A stretch of 64,000 nt of DNA from Siderastrea radians (taxonomy: Eukaryota > Cnidaria > Anthozoa > Scleractinia > Rhizangiidae), in NCBI GenBank assembly GCA_964017195.1, contig OZ024895.1, positions 34,570,834 to 34,634,833 on the forward strand. The letters are read 5' to 3'. Positions within the stretch are counted from its first letter, which is position 1. Each line of letters starts with the position of its first letter. Made by a program: the position numbers and the translations under genes. A model generated the notes under the pieces. It did no database searches. It was not told the origin of the DNA and saw nothing but the letters and a program-made list of their open reading frames with translations. Below, piece by piece: positions 39,001 to 46,013 of this stretch.

Positions 39001-40402
39001 TAAGACCTGCCAATCGATATTTACGAGCGGCACTGAGCTAGTTATTGAGAGCTCTTTTCATGGCCCGAAGAAAAGTTGGTGCGAGCATTTCCTTATATAC
39101 CCTTGCCTCGTCCACGTGTATCCGTTTTTAGTCGTATTTATTTGAAAACGGAGATTTTTTTCAGTTAACGCGCTTGCCCAAGTCGTTTTAGTTGCGTCCC
39201 ACGTACACCGTAAATTTTAAATATCTTTTTCAGCTCCAACGTGCTAAATACGTTTTCATTGGTGTTACTGTCCACACACATACGATGGAAAACGATAGAA
39301 AACCGCAACTTTGTAATGATTTGTCCAGTGTTATAACGTAACCGTTTTCGAAAAACGCTGTTAACGAGTGAACGAAAGGCCAAACTGTAATTTAAAAAAA
39401 AACCTCCCCTGGTTTTGTTGGGTTTTTTTTTTTTTTTTTTTTTTGCCTCGCCGAACTAAATCATAAATCTCCGTTTTCTCCATTTCGCTTTCAAAAATCT
39501 CCATTTTGCGAGCGTTTCCATTTGATTTCGTTTGTATAAATTTGCTTCGTCTCCGTTTTCTCCATTTCGCTTTCAGAAATCTCCATTTTCTGTGCGTTTC
39601 CATTCGATTTCGTTCCCATACGTGTGCTTCGTTTTCAAGTAAAAATGATTTTAAAGGATATGCGTGGACCAGGCTAAAAACCCAACGTCATAAATATAAC
39701 CAGATTGGTAAAATAAATAGCACGAATGGCAGCCTCCTGTTTCACCCTTTCACTGGGGTTGGAGAGGATGAGAGGAAAACAGAAAGAGACAATGCAAACT
39801 GATTGATCTCGGAATATTTTTCTACGTTTATCTTTTAAACAAATTGCTAAAAAGACACCTTGCTTTTTTGTTAACCTAGTGCAAATTAACTACAAGGAAT
39901 CTACGTTTTAAAAAGGGTCAACTGTAGCTTGTGTTATTTTGCGTTACAAATCTGCCCCTCCGCAGAGGCAAAACAAACACATTTTTAATCTCATGCATCT
40001 TATGTAATCACTTTGACAGATTTTATTGCTTGCTTATGTCCCGGCGATAAACAGATGCGGGCGATTATTGACAAAATGTGCCAGTGTATACAAATCTTGC
40101 TCGTCCCAGTTTAAGTTCCTGGGGTAAACGTAAAGAAAGCTAGAAGATTAGAAAACCTGAAAATTTTGTAACAAGCATGAAGGGCGAGGAAACCGAGGAA
40201 AACGCCGGAAATTAGATTCTAAACCAAACCTTGCCACTCAAGAAAAAATCGACAGCAGTTACATGCAAAATTCTTTGATTTTAGTTCTTGCAAATCTCTA
40301 GCTAACAAGACTTAATGATTTTCTTACTTTACCTCCATAAAAGGCGAACCAAATTAGGAAGAACTGGAGAACTTTAGCAGAATAAGTTTCGAATCCAGCC
40401 AT
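13344..40402 (-). CDS. GABBR: GABA-B-type metabotropic receptor, complete 19-exon gene
   Basis: Minus-strand exons: 40402-40333, 38612-38437, 37710-37573, 37167-36991, 35622-35521, 35088-35023, 34883-34686, 33585-33456, 32736-32639, 32372-32309, 31716-31633, 31369-31219, 30411-30279, 26667-26560, 25215-25093, 24547-24367, 17254-17103, 15019-14873 and 13589-13344 (TGA). They sum to 2544 nt, exactly 847 codons plus stop, with every phase compatible and every intron GT-AG. The order is signal peptide, bilobed Venus-flytrap ectodomain, seven membrane segments and a cytoplasmic tail with a short coiled coil, the class C architecture without a cysteine-rich domain that is typical of GABA-B receptors. 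In the family it is a plasma-membrane GPCR acting as an obligate dimer coupled to Gi/o. The transmembrane part is closest to the GABBR2 type ([24 protein letters not shown]). Length is close to GABBR1b and shorter than GABBR2. The substrate in this animal is not shown by sequence. Confidence 0.96.
13889..14283. mobile_element. TTAA-flanked MITE, 395 bp
   Basis: TTAA at 13885-13888 and 14284-14287 flanks inverted ends: AGGGGCAGTATCACGAGGAT on the left and ATCCCCGTGACACTGCCCCT on the right. There is no coding content. TTAA duplications are typical of piggyBac and Kolobok-type elements; the exact superfamily is not clear. It lies in intron 18 of the receptor gene. Confidence 0.85.
14725..14785. 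repeat. 61-bp near-perfect hairpin
   Basis: ATCTCGAGCATTCTCG, then CCAGAGCT, is repeated in inverted form around a loop of about 7 bases. The same CATTCTNGTCCCCAGAGCT end occurs at about 17711 and, inverted, at about 17966, so this is one repeat family. It lies in intron 18. Confidence 0.8.
15262..15375. repeat. Tandem repeat, about 60-bp unit, two copies
   Basis: Two units share CTTCGACAGTAGCGAG-like and GGATGGSGCCGGAGWGAGACTC motifs. A third copy lies at 16285-16350, beyond the Crypton-like fragment. Confidence 0.65.
15663..16030 (+). pseudogene. Crypton/DUF3504-like recombinase N-terminal fragment
   Basis: A single frame from ATG 15663 reads about 122 codons, broken only by TAG at 15831-15833 and TAA at 15930-15932. 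Between the stops come [40 protein letters not shown] and [17 protein letters not shown], then [11 protein letters not shown]. This matches the N-terminal (SAM-like) region preceding tyrosine recombinases of the Crypton-derived DUF3504/ZMYM/KCTD1-like group, as I recall it from cnidarian proteins. The catalytic part is absent. It lies antisense in intron 17 of the receptor gene. Confidence 0.65.
16560..16666. repeat. Poly-C tracts
   Basis: Two cytosine-rich tracts, at about 16560-16593 and 16647-16664, each with runs of 14 or more C. On the transcribed (minus) strand of the receptor gene they are G-rich. Confidence 0.85.
17103..31369 (-). CDS. GABA-B-type receptor exons 12-17: seven-transmembrane domain
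   Basis: TM1 is in exon 12 (31369-31219, about residues 454-480), TM2 in exon 13 (FSVILFGLD), TM3 in exon 14 ([19 protein letters not shown]), TM4 in exon 15 ([19 protein letters not shown]), TM5 in exon 16 ([18 protein letters not shown]), and TM6 and TM7 in exon 17 ([34 protein letters not shown]). Cys528 before TM3 and Cys622 before TM5 are the expected extracellular disulfide pair. Intron 16 (17255-24366) is 7.1 kb and contains a complete class A GPCR gene. Intron 13 (26668-30278) contains the large inverted repeat. Confidence 0.95.
17437..17476. repeat. 16-bp inverted repeat containing TGACGTC-type sites
   Basis: TTTTGAGACGTCAATA and TATTGACGTCTCAAAA are separated by 8 bases. It lies in intron 16 of the receptor gene, close to exon 17. 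Confidence 0.7.
17711..17966. repeat. Foldback element of about 256 bp
   Basis: CATTCTTGTCCCCAGAGCTG, then GATCCTT, CCACGGATCGAGACCTCT, is mirrored by AGAGGTCTCGATCCGTGG, AAGGATCG and CTCTGGGGACGAGAATG. A second small hairpin, GGAAGTCCG and CGGACTTCC, sits inside at about 17868-17892. It lies in receptor intron 16. Confidence 0.75.
18309..18485. repeat. Foldback element with arms of about 80 bp
   Basis: AAACTAATTGCGATTTTGAG, ACGGCAATTCTGCATTAT and GAAAATATATTC on the left arm are mirrored on the right arm, with a GC-rich loop. Part of the right arm is duplicated again at 18486-18520. It lies in receptor intron 16. Confidence 0.85.
19169..19303. repeat. Foldback element of about 135 bp
   Basis: TAGAGTGTGTTC, then CATGTTGGAGGAG, is mirrored by CTCCTCCAGCATGG and GAACACACTCTA. 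It lies in receptor intron 16. Confidence 0.8.
19310..21640. other. Receptor intron 16 sequence, no gene seen
   Basis: AT-rich sequence with a C-rich patch at about 19550-19780. The 170-codon frame at 19176-19688 crosses the foldback element and has no domain. Confidence 0.5.
21648..21653 (-). promoter_or_regulatory. Poly(A) signal of the nested GPCR
   Basis: AATAAA on the minus strand about 155 bases downstream of the GPCR stop; it could also act as a premature poly(A) site for the host transcript. Confidence 0.45.
21808..22950 (-). CDS. Class A (rhodopsin-type) GPCR, intronless, nested in the GABA-B-type receptor intron
   Basis: A single 380-codon frame with ATG at 22950 and stop at 21810-21808. 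N-glycosylation sequon NST is at residues 4-6. Seven hydrophobic segments carry class A landmarks: Asn56 in TM1, Asp84 in ALTDFLSG of TM2, Cys110 before TM3, ERY at 137-139 (variant of DRY), Trp165/167 in TM4, Tyr210 in TM5 and NPIIY at 299-303 in TM7. TM6 reads [11 protein letters not shown] and lacks the usual CWxP. The tail of about 75 residues is polar. The ligand is unknown; the lineage could be one of the cnidarian expansions related to amine, melatonin or adenosine receptors. AATAAA on the minus strand at 21653-21648 lies about 155 bases past the stop. The gene lies on the same strand as its host, inside intron 16. Confidence 0.93.
   Translation of the reverse strand: MTTNSTASFNSDRTKCNYQYHDVVWRRKYFTENMFKNLVAVASINSVAVVPTVFLNALVIFAVATRRPLRSNTNVLLACMALTDFLSGMIVQPLNVAVEVKNILGVGPFCALEKVYAVALAGISFASIDHLVLISIERYIAIKYSLRYQDIVTKQWLKIGVSLAWTWAVLVTIQEIVLTVVDTPTKLAYLQLVTATFSVIGLTFIIVICYTNVYICLQTRRHKKRIQTEQVSYEEAKKVKKDNRAANTLAIILGTLILTNVPSLFLMVTSFSDSTMEPNPRNILWKWAVTFSLLKSLLNPIIYCWRVKKLRRAFLEILHLRQQENSPPEMREMQRNRGKIQTPISEAASMPVRAERQNPVFVSSCHLQAEEIFRIEETDK
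22951..24020. other. Receptor intron 16 and GPCR 5' flank
   Basis: No further gene. Purine-rich sequence at about 23745-23870 creates a false open frame (23714-23974). Confidence 0.5.
24027..24300. repeat. Degenerate tandem repeat, units of about 60-85 bp
   Basis: Four units contain a CTCCCATAMTTGGAC-like core, each followed by CTCT, AAGC and CACA-rich sequence. It ends about 65 bases before the donor of exon 16. Confidence 0.6.
25432..26190 (-). mobile_element. 3' end of a non-LTR (LINE) retrotransposon
   Basis: The minus-strand frame 26187-25789 reads [20 protein letters not shown], then DERLCSLC, the end of a LINE reverse transcriptase ORF. After a one-base frame break the reading continues as the expected HFLLDC zinc-knuckle-like segment and DRFFSK. 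The 3' end is AATAAAGC followed by (TTG)n at 25460-25432. It is 5'-truncated and broken. It lies in receptor intron 14, same strand as the gene. Confidence 0.8.
26200..26292. repeat. Terminal fragment of a GCGCCC/TACCGT repeat family
   Basis: Read in reverse it starts TACCGTCACTGTAATTGATC and contains AATAAGCGCCC, as do the ends of the element at 36130-36817. The second end was not identified. Confidence 0.5.
28870..29407. mobile_element. MITE-like insertion with TACCGTACC ends
   Basis: Left end TACCGTACCCAAATT, right end AATTTAGGTACGGTA. It interrupts the right arm of the large inverted repeat, so it is younger than that arm. It contains a 55-codon frame at 29189-29356. Confidence 0.7.
29189..29356 (+). 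other. Unidentified 55-codon frame inside the MITE-like insertion
   Basis: ATG 29189 to TGA 29354. The product begins [20 protein letters not shown] and contains [15 protein letters not shown]. Composition is protein-like and it could be the first exon of a transposase or recombinase captured with the ends. No firm homology can be named. Confidence 0.3.
29408..29576. repeat. Hairpin of about 165 bp
   Basis: ACCTAATCGTACCTTTTTGG, then TACGCTT, GCATATCAGGC and TTTGGT, is mirrored on the right arm (GAAGCGTACCAAAAAGGTAC, GATTAGGT). It lies directly beside the MITE-like insertion. Confidence 0.85.
29985..30130. repeat. Copy of a repeat of about 104 bp shared with 47820-48330
   Basis: GGATTTCATCCACAGACTCA, AAAGCTAGAACCACCTTG and AATAAACAGCACCACA match units at 47820-48330. 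It is adjacent to exon 13 of the receptor gene. Confidence 0.75.
31633..40402 (-). CDS. GABA-B-type receptor exons 1-11: signal peptide and Venus-flytrap domain
   Basis: Exon 1 (40402-40333) encodes ATG and the leader [15 protein letters not shown]. Exons 2-11 encode residues about 24-434. Recognisable blocks are AYAPLTG and [13 protein letters not shown] (exon 2), SPVSQPIAD (exon 3), [13 protein letters not shown] with RFFRT and YGWKRVATL (exon 4), [20 protein letters not shown] (exon 6), [15 protein letters not shown] with Cys278 (exon 7), [19 protein letters not shown] (exon 8) and GQVSF (exon 10). Tyr262 of GWY and Glu329 of RHESSF fall where GABBR1 has ligand-contacting tyrosine and glutamate; GABBR2 lacks the glutamate. 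This suggests, but does not prove, that this subunit binds ligand. Confidence 0.93.
34111..34493. mobile_element. MITE with CACTCTTT ends
   Basis: Left AGCACTCTTTTCATATATAA, right AAAACAAAGAGTGTAAG. Repeated AAGAATAT motifs lie inside. It is related to the element at 41001-41164. It lies in receptor intron 7. Confidence 0.65.
36130..36817. mobile_element. TA-flanked inverted-repeat element interrupted by Penelope-like sequence
   Basis: Left end CCGTAATGATTCGATTCAGC after TA 36128-36129; right end AAATCAAATCGTTATGG before TA 36818-36819. Both arms carry repeated AATAAGCGCCC. TA target sites suggest a Tc1/mariner-type MITE. The middle (36280-36735) is Penelope-like. It lies in receptor intron 4. 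Confidence 0.7.
36280..36735 (+). mobile_element. Penelope-like element fragment with degenerate GIY-YIG endonuclease
   Basis: From 36432 the frame reads [17 protein letters not shown], then breaks at TAG. Other frames continue with sequence like [21 protein letters not shown] and finally TLNPHGIN. That order (GIY-YIG segment, NLxxHS, GLSLH, LNPHGIN) is the C-terminus of Penelope-like elements. Upstream, 36347-36392 has AGAGCTGATGTTTCGAGCGG, part of the typical pLTR-like region. It is non-functional. Confidence 0.75.
37860..38040. repeat. Minisatellite with CTCTCATCGACTCTCATGCG-like units
   Basis: Degenerate units of about 20 bases repeat across receptor intron 2. Confidence 0.65.
38085..38455. 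repeat. Tandem repeat of about 115 bp spanning the exon 2/intron 2 junction
   Basis: Four diverged copies of CTTTGCACAAACCTTTGTAT followed by CATTCAGTACC occur at about 38085, 38188, 38306 and 38420. The last copy contains the real splice donor of exon 2 (38437/38436) and the last coding bases of the exon. Confidence 0.75.
39466..39640. repeat. Two-copy tandem repeat of about 84 bp
   Basis: TCTCCGTTTTCTCCATTTCG, then CTTTCARAAATCTCCATTTT, GCGTTTCCATTYGATTTCG, occurs twice in receptor intron 1, next to a poly-T run at 39422-39444. Confidence 0.8.
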
Positions 40403-41000
40403 CGTGAAATCTATTCACTGACTTCTTGTTTACAAACAGCGATTTCTGTACGTCGCCAAATAATATCTTTTTCATCAGGCAGCCACAGTATTGATTGTAT
40501 AGAGTCTCTCACAAGTAGCTTGGCAGCGTAACAGAGAAATTGTGCTCTTTGTTGCTTCGAAAGTTATGGAAGTAAGCTTTGCCAACTGCGTCAGGCGCCG
40601 GAACGCATATTTCAAAGTTGATAACTGTTGCACTTCTATTGTTGCATCTTATGTTAACATTCCTTCGGCACGTTGTTGTCATTCGCCGTGTAAACTTTGT
40701 CTGTTGGTCTTTCAGATCGTACATTCTGTCATTTAAATCATCGCAAATGTCGTGACAGATTCTTGACACACTTTACAAAGGCAAAGGAACTCAATAAAAG
40801 GGGGCTATGAGTGATCACAAACCCTTGTACCCATCCTATTTGCATTTTCGGTCTCGACGATTTGCGCGTTACTGTGAGAAGATTTTGTTCATGATCACAA
40901 GTAAGGACCAGGCAAAATATCGAATCGAGGTTCGATCCTGGGAGTAACAGGGAAAAACGGACTCACAGGGACCGGCACGAGCTAACAAGTTATCCGGGGG
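40403..41000. other. 5' flank of the GABA-B-type receptor gene
   Basis: Upstream of the ATG (40402-40400, minus strand). I see no clear promoter element. The 86-codon minus frame at 40509-40769 has no recognisable domain and is not called. Confidence 0.4.
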
Positions 41001-41164
41001 ATTACACTCTTTTTTTTTTTCTTTTTTTTTTATAAGAACGCATACAATTTGGCTGAGCCTGAGGATGTTCTTATTTTAGCTCATACATTTTCTTTAATTA
41101 GGGGGCAAATCTCAGCCTCAACGTTCTTATAAAAATGGTTCTTATAAAATAAAAAGAGTGTAAT
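41001..41164. mobile_element. MITE with perfect ATTACACTCTTTTT ends
   Basis: ATTACACTCTTTTT at 41001 and AAAAAGAGTGTAAT ending at 41164, with subterminal TTATAAGAAC and GTTCTTATAA. Same family as 34111-34493. Confidence 0.85.
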
Positions 41165-41848
41165 TCAAAAGAAGCTGGGAGTGTCTGTAGTGAAACCCGT
41201 TTGCTCATACGCCCAGGGGCGAGGGGTACTCTGAATTTTTTTGGGTGGTTGTCTGCCGCTGGGACTCTGAGATCCTTACCCTACTTCAGACCTTGTTCAG
41301 CTCCATATGTTGTACAAACCTTTTCTAGTCCAGAAACCAAAAAATCTGTACCCTTTCCTAGACTCGCCGAGTGTCAATCCCTAGTTTTCCAGTAAATGAT
41401 ACCGTATTCCTAGACCAAAATTCTCTGATTTCTATGGTCCCTTGCTTTCCCAGACTATACTGGTCGAAAACCATACCCTTCATAGCGGCAGATACGCACG
41501 TAGCTTTTTGGGGGGAGTACTCCCTGCCTTCAAACGCCGATTAATGCTCATCCAGGATTATAAGTTAACCAAGGGTTTTATCTCTCTGTCGATAAAAAAT
41601 GCTTTCAAAAGGTAACATCAACATCAAATGGAAAATCAACCAGTGAAAAATGAAGGGCTGAAACGCTTCGGAAAAATCTTTACCTGACTGATTAGTTATT
41701 TCCCTAGCTTTAAAGTTGAAGCTTATACTGGATCAGTTTAATTGTTGTTTGAACCACTGCGCCAGGTGTTTACGAGAAGAGTTCACATGAATTTCGGTCC
41801 GTCTCTCTTATTAAGGAAGTTTTTTTAGCAGGCGTCGGTCTCTCTTCC

Positions 41849-42340
41849 CAAGCTTATAAGAGACACAAAACGCACAAATTACGAGAACTTGCTGTTAGTG
41901 TGAATTACAGGCAAGAAATTAAAACGCCGCAATCAGATCTCTATTTAATTTCAATTTTATTTGAATTCCACATTTCCTTGTTAATATAACCAAGATCTTC
42001 CCAAAAGATCTAACGTCCTTGCACACCTTGATGTACACGGTTCATGCTTTAGTTTTCTCTGCCAAGCCAATAAGAGCCAATTATTATTAACTGCCAAGTT
42101 AATAATTATTAACTGCCAAGTTAATAAACTCTTGCCAAGCTAATAAGAGACACAGCGCACAAATTACGAGAACTGGTTGTTAGTGTGAATTACAGGCAAG
42201 AAAACGCCGCAATCAGATCTCTATTTAATTTCAATTTTATTTGAATTCCTCATTTCCTTGTTAATATAACCAAGATCTTCCCAAAAGATCTAACGTCCTT
42301 GCACACATTGATGTACACGGTTCACGCTTTGGTTTTCTCT
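41849..42340. repeat. Direct duplication, about 205-212 bp, two near-identical copies
   Basis: 41849-42060 and 42136-42340 share ATAAGAGACAC, GCACAAATTACGAGAACT, CGCCGCAATCAGATCTCTAT and CAAGATCTTCCCAAAAGATC, with few differences. The spacer is built of GCCAAGTTAATAA units. It is intergenic. Confidence 0.9.
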
Positions 42341-42499
42341 ATATTAATAAAACATTCATACGAACACCCGTTAAATTACGGACAGTCTGCGCGGTCCTTA
42401 TTTTTTACGGTGTTCGTTTTTAACGGGATGCCATCTTTTACCTTATTCCCAAAACTTCAAACAGTTTATCATAAGAGGGACAAATAAACTATTCTTAAC

Positions 42500-42730
42500 A
42501 AAAGTAAATTTTAAACTTGCAGACGAAACAAGCCGGGTTCGATACCCAGCGGGGACATGAATTTTTTCTTTTCTTTTCTTTTTCTTTTCTTTTCTTCTTT
42601 TTTTTTTTTTATTTAACGACCTGAGTGAGAGTATTTTCACAAATTAATAGGTTCCAGCAAAAAAAAAAATGTTGAGCTCCGCTTTTAGGCTTGGCTAAAT
42701 CTATATATTATTCGATACGTCACGAGCGTG
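42500..42730 (+). mobile_element. tRNA-derived SINE-like element
   Basis: Head with B-box-like GCCGGGTTCGATACCC at about 42531, a TTTCT-rich stretch, then AGCTCCGCTTTTAGGCTTGG and CTAAATCTATATATTA. It matches 10121-10370 in inverse orientation. A second B-box-like GTTCGATTCCCGTCC lies at about 42818 and may be another copy. Confidence 0.65.
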
Positions 42731-42859
42731 CGACAAAAGAAAAAAAACTCAGGAGTACCCGAAGGGAATGGAACCCATGACATGAACATCTGACCGGTGA
42801 ATGGAACGTGACTTGTTCGATTCCCGTCCGGAACTCAAATTTTTTCTTTGTCCCAAGCT

Positions 42860-44038
42860 CGCGACAGGTTGAATATTAAATCATTCTATCTTTAAAATGT
42901 TGGAAACTAATTTTAGTATATATGTGTGAGTGCTACAAAGTGAGTAAATGCCCTAATGAATTTTTAGCTCTGGCGTGTGTTTTTCGAAGCCCCGAAACGT
43001 TTCGATTTCGGGCACGATAATTTACATTGTATCATGTAATCAAAGAAGTTTCTGAGCGTGAAATCTGGCTGTAAGTTAAACATCATTAATCTTAAAACGT
43101 TATAAGAAACAGCTTTTCAGGGTGAGTGGTTCGTGTTTTAAAAAATCAGTTGCTTTCCGGGACCGACAGTTTTCGGGGCTTTCGAGAAACGCGAGGGACC
43201 CAGTTCCATAAAACAACCGTGAGATTAGTGGAGGTTTTATGCTACCATTTTTGTGTTCTGGAGGGTTTTCCAGCACTCTCACAGTGCTTTGTATAGTTTT
43301 TTATTTGCCTTTAGCTGAGTGTTCCACGAATGCGTGCAAGAAAAATACTCTGCCGCACCACAGAAACGGTTTCACAAAACCTTCTCTTAGTTAGCCTCTC
43401 GGACCGATAAAGATACACTGGCAACATTTCCATCATTTTTTAACAATGCTCGACATTACTGAATTCAGCATTTAACATGTTTGGCCTCACTGTGTAATGA
43501 AGTTGGATGAAGTTGACTGTTGTTAAACTGTACTCGCTAAACAAAATATATTGCCAAAACATGTTGGATTCAACAATGTTGAACGTTGTTGCCGGTGATG
43601 GAAATATTGAGCACGTTTCTCGTTGGTTGATTTGATCCGGAGGTCCTCGGTTTAAATCTTCTGATCCCACAAGGGTCAAACATTATTCTTTCTTTCTGGC
43701 TACCCAATTTATTTGTGTGATTGCTTACTTTAATTTCTAACCTTCACAAATCGCAGCGAACGCAAATCGCAGCGAACGCAGCGAAACTACACGTATTGTT
43801 TCCTAACGCAGTGAGATTTTAAAATGGAACTGAGAACTCTTTTACAAACAAAGACATGATTCATGGATTCTTACATTCGCGGCAGGTAATAACGGGTGGA
43901 AGGGGAGTATCTGTTCCAGTAAACAAAGTAAATCACCATCATTATTAAATAATACCTCTTGCACTAACACAATAACTTTGTCAGCCATCCATTTGAATAC
44001 GTTCGCTAAGTTGATGCGAACTTACTAAGTTAAGTAAC
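42860..44038. other. Intergenic sequence before the CALHM-like gene
   Basis: No gene seen. GAACGCAAATCGCAGC repeats briefly at about 43750-43790. GGTTTAAATCTTCTGATCCC at about 43648 is weakly SINE-like. Confidence 0.45.
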
Positions 44039-44848
44039 ATGGAAGAAGCCCCTGTTTACTTAAGTTTTAGCCAAAGAATTTCAGGCGGCCTTTCCTTTCT
44101 CACAGACAGTTTAAAGAAGATCGAACTTCCATTGCAAAACGTTTTCATATCGGCAGCTGTTTTTGGCTTGAAAGAAGTTCTTAAGAAGCTAGCTTTCAAG
44201 TGTCCAGAACGAAATTATGAACTATACAGTCTACTGTTCATATTCGTGCCAGCAGTCGTGTTGTTCTGCCTCGCTTTAATGATATCAAGATCCTTCTGGA
44301 AAATGGTGTCGGGGTGTTGTCTTCTTCCGAGAAGCCGGCGTCGAAGTATTTGGAAACGCTCGCGCAAATATGTCTATTTGTGCAGTTTGCCACCCGTCGT
44401 GTGGTTTTTGTTTGTTTTTGTTGACGCTGATTACTACATTTGTTTTAAACAAGGTTCGTTAGAGGCCCGCCTCAACAAAACTGAACCCAGCCAACATTCC
44501 GCGATCTTAATCGATTTCCAATCTACCCAGGCAGAGTCTCAGATCATAGCACTTCTTTTGTTGTCGGTGATTATTCTTTTTGCAACGATCTTAATTACAC
44601 TGGACCGCTGTTGCACGAAGGCAGAGTCAGCCATCGACGATGACGAGGAATACAATCAGTACCTGGCTCAAGAAGAAATCAGGTTGTTTAACTTGAAGTT
44701 GGAGCCACTGGCAAAAGAGCAAGCTAAAGAGCAAATGGAAGCGCTGTTTGAGAAATACAAAGATGTCAGTGATCCCGCGGAAAAAATACGACTGATTTCA
44801 AAGCAGTTGGAGAAAGACTTCCCATTGGAGACGGGAGGCCACATCTAA
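44039..44848 (+). CDS. CALHM-like (FAM26) large-pore channel protein, intronless
   Basis: One 269-codon frame, ATG 44039 to TAA 44846-44848. There are four hydrophobic segments, at about residues 33-50, 64-82, 113-130 and 168-187. FKCP at 53-56, then PAVVLFCLALMI in TM2, PPVVWFLFVFVDADYYIC across TM3 and the second loop, and YNQYLAQEEIRLFNLKLEPL after TM4 follow the calcium homeostasis modulator pattern (FxCP, PxVW, D-x-C, YxxYxxxExxLF). In the family these proteins form voltage- and calcium-gated plasma-membrane pores that release ATP. The loop between TM3 and TM4 is short and cysteine-poor: one clear cysteine (135) instead of the usual set, so the disulfide pattern differs. The tail is helical and charged. 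Identity to any vertebrate paralogue is not assignable. Confidence 0.8.
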   Translation: MEEAPVYLSFSQRISGGLSFLTDSLKKIELPLQNVFISAAVFGLKEVLKKLAFKCPERNYELYSLLFIFVPAVVLFCLALMISRSFWKMVSGCCLLPRSRRRSIWKRSRKYVYLCSLPPVVWFLFVFVDADYYICFKQGSLEARLNKTEPSQHSAILIDFQSTQAESQIIALLLLSVIILFATILITLDRCCTKAESAIDDDEEYNQYLAQEEIRLFNLKLEPLAKEQAKEQMEALFEKYKDVSDPAEKIRLISKQLEKDFPLETGGHI

Positions 44849-45066
44849 TTTGGACAAAATTCAGTTGGTGTACGTCTGGACTTAGAACTTGTCTGCTGCC
44901 CACTTTAGACCTGTAGTTGTGCTGGGCTTGTACAAGATATTTTTCTCGCGCCCTGTCGTAGAGTCAACCAAAGGCGGTCAACGACGGTTGAAGAACCGAG
45001 AAATACAGTGGAACGAAGTGCAAAGGGACTAGGGAAATTGGTCCGTTATATCAAGGGTTCATTATA

Positions 45067-45352
45067 CAATGGAACCTCGATTTAACGAACCTCTATATAA
45101 CGAAGACCTCGGTATAACGAAAGATATTTTTCAGCCCAGTAATAGTGTAATGTATGGAAAAGAACCTCGATATAACAAACCCTCGATATAACGGACCAAT
45201 TTCCCCAGTCCCTAGCTTGGCACTTAATTACATCGAGCTTCCACTGTATCGAGGTTCTTTTCTATACATGACACTATTACTGGGCTGAAAAATATCTTTC
45301 GTTATACCGAGGATTTCGTTATATAGAGGTTCGTTAAATCGAGGTTCCACTG
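45067..45352. mobile_element. pogo/Tigger-like MITE, 286 bp, TA-flanked
   Basis: CAATGGAACCTCGATTTAAC at the left and its inverse ending CCACTG at 45352, with TA on both sides (45065-45066, 45353-45354). The arms (CCTCTATATAACGAAG, CGGTATAACGAAAGATATTT, TCAGCCCAGTAATAGTG) extend about 100 bp, so the element folds almost entirely on itself. CAGTGGAACCTCG ends with TA target sites are typical of pogo/Tigger-type elements. Confidence 0.88.
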
Positions 45353-45359
45353 TATGAGA

Positions 45360-46013
45360 CATCATATTACATTAATTTAAAATCTAGTTCATTTTGTTAA
45401 ATTATATAGTAATTTGTGGTGGTCTAAATTTTCAAATTCGGACGTAATGATGCTTTCCATGCATCCCTTGTGAAAATAAGGCAGCAGTTCAGCAGGCTTC
45501 TCCCAACCTTTGTCCCCTGGTAGGGTAGTCACAAATGCCCGGTGTTACCCCCTACGTGACACAGTTCCCTGTAATGGTACCCAGCACGCTAAGGGTTGTG
45601 TTCGGCAAGCTTGCGCCGTCTAGTTTGATCCCAGTGGAGAGGACTGGAAACCCTCCACAGAGATCCGCATTTCTCTTATGTTCTTTCCGGTAAACATGCA
45701 GAACCATTTTCAGTTTAGTGGAGGAAGCAGATCTTTTTTCAGTCTTTCAGTGCGGCACACATTACCGATATGGATTCTCCTTGAAATTTTTTGTAGTTAT
45801 AACTGTCATAAGAGGCAACTTGAACCAGAAAAAAATTTAACAAAAGCCCAGAACACACCCGAAAAATAAGATAAATGAGCTCTCTAACGACGGTCACTTT
45901 TTCTCCTCTGCGGATCACCGGGAGGTAAATTACAAGGAAGCTCGGTATAAGGTCTACAGCTCCTTTCGCCCCGCCTCCCCCTCCCCACCAAAGAGCTTCT
46001 TCATGGTTTCCCG
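45360..46013. other. Intergenic sequence, nothing recognised
   Basis: No coding or repeat structure identified between the MITE and the GPCR; the 63-codon frame at 45678-45869 has no domain. Confidence 0.45.

Noticed and set aside
40509..40769. 86-codon minus frame upstream of the receptor gene
   Set aside because: No domain, no signal peptide, no splice support.
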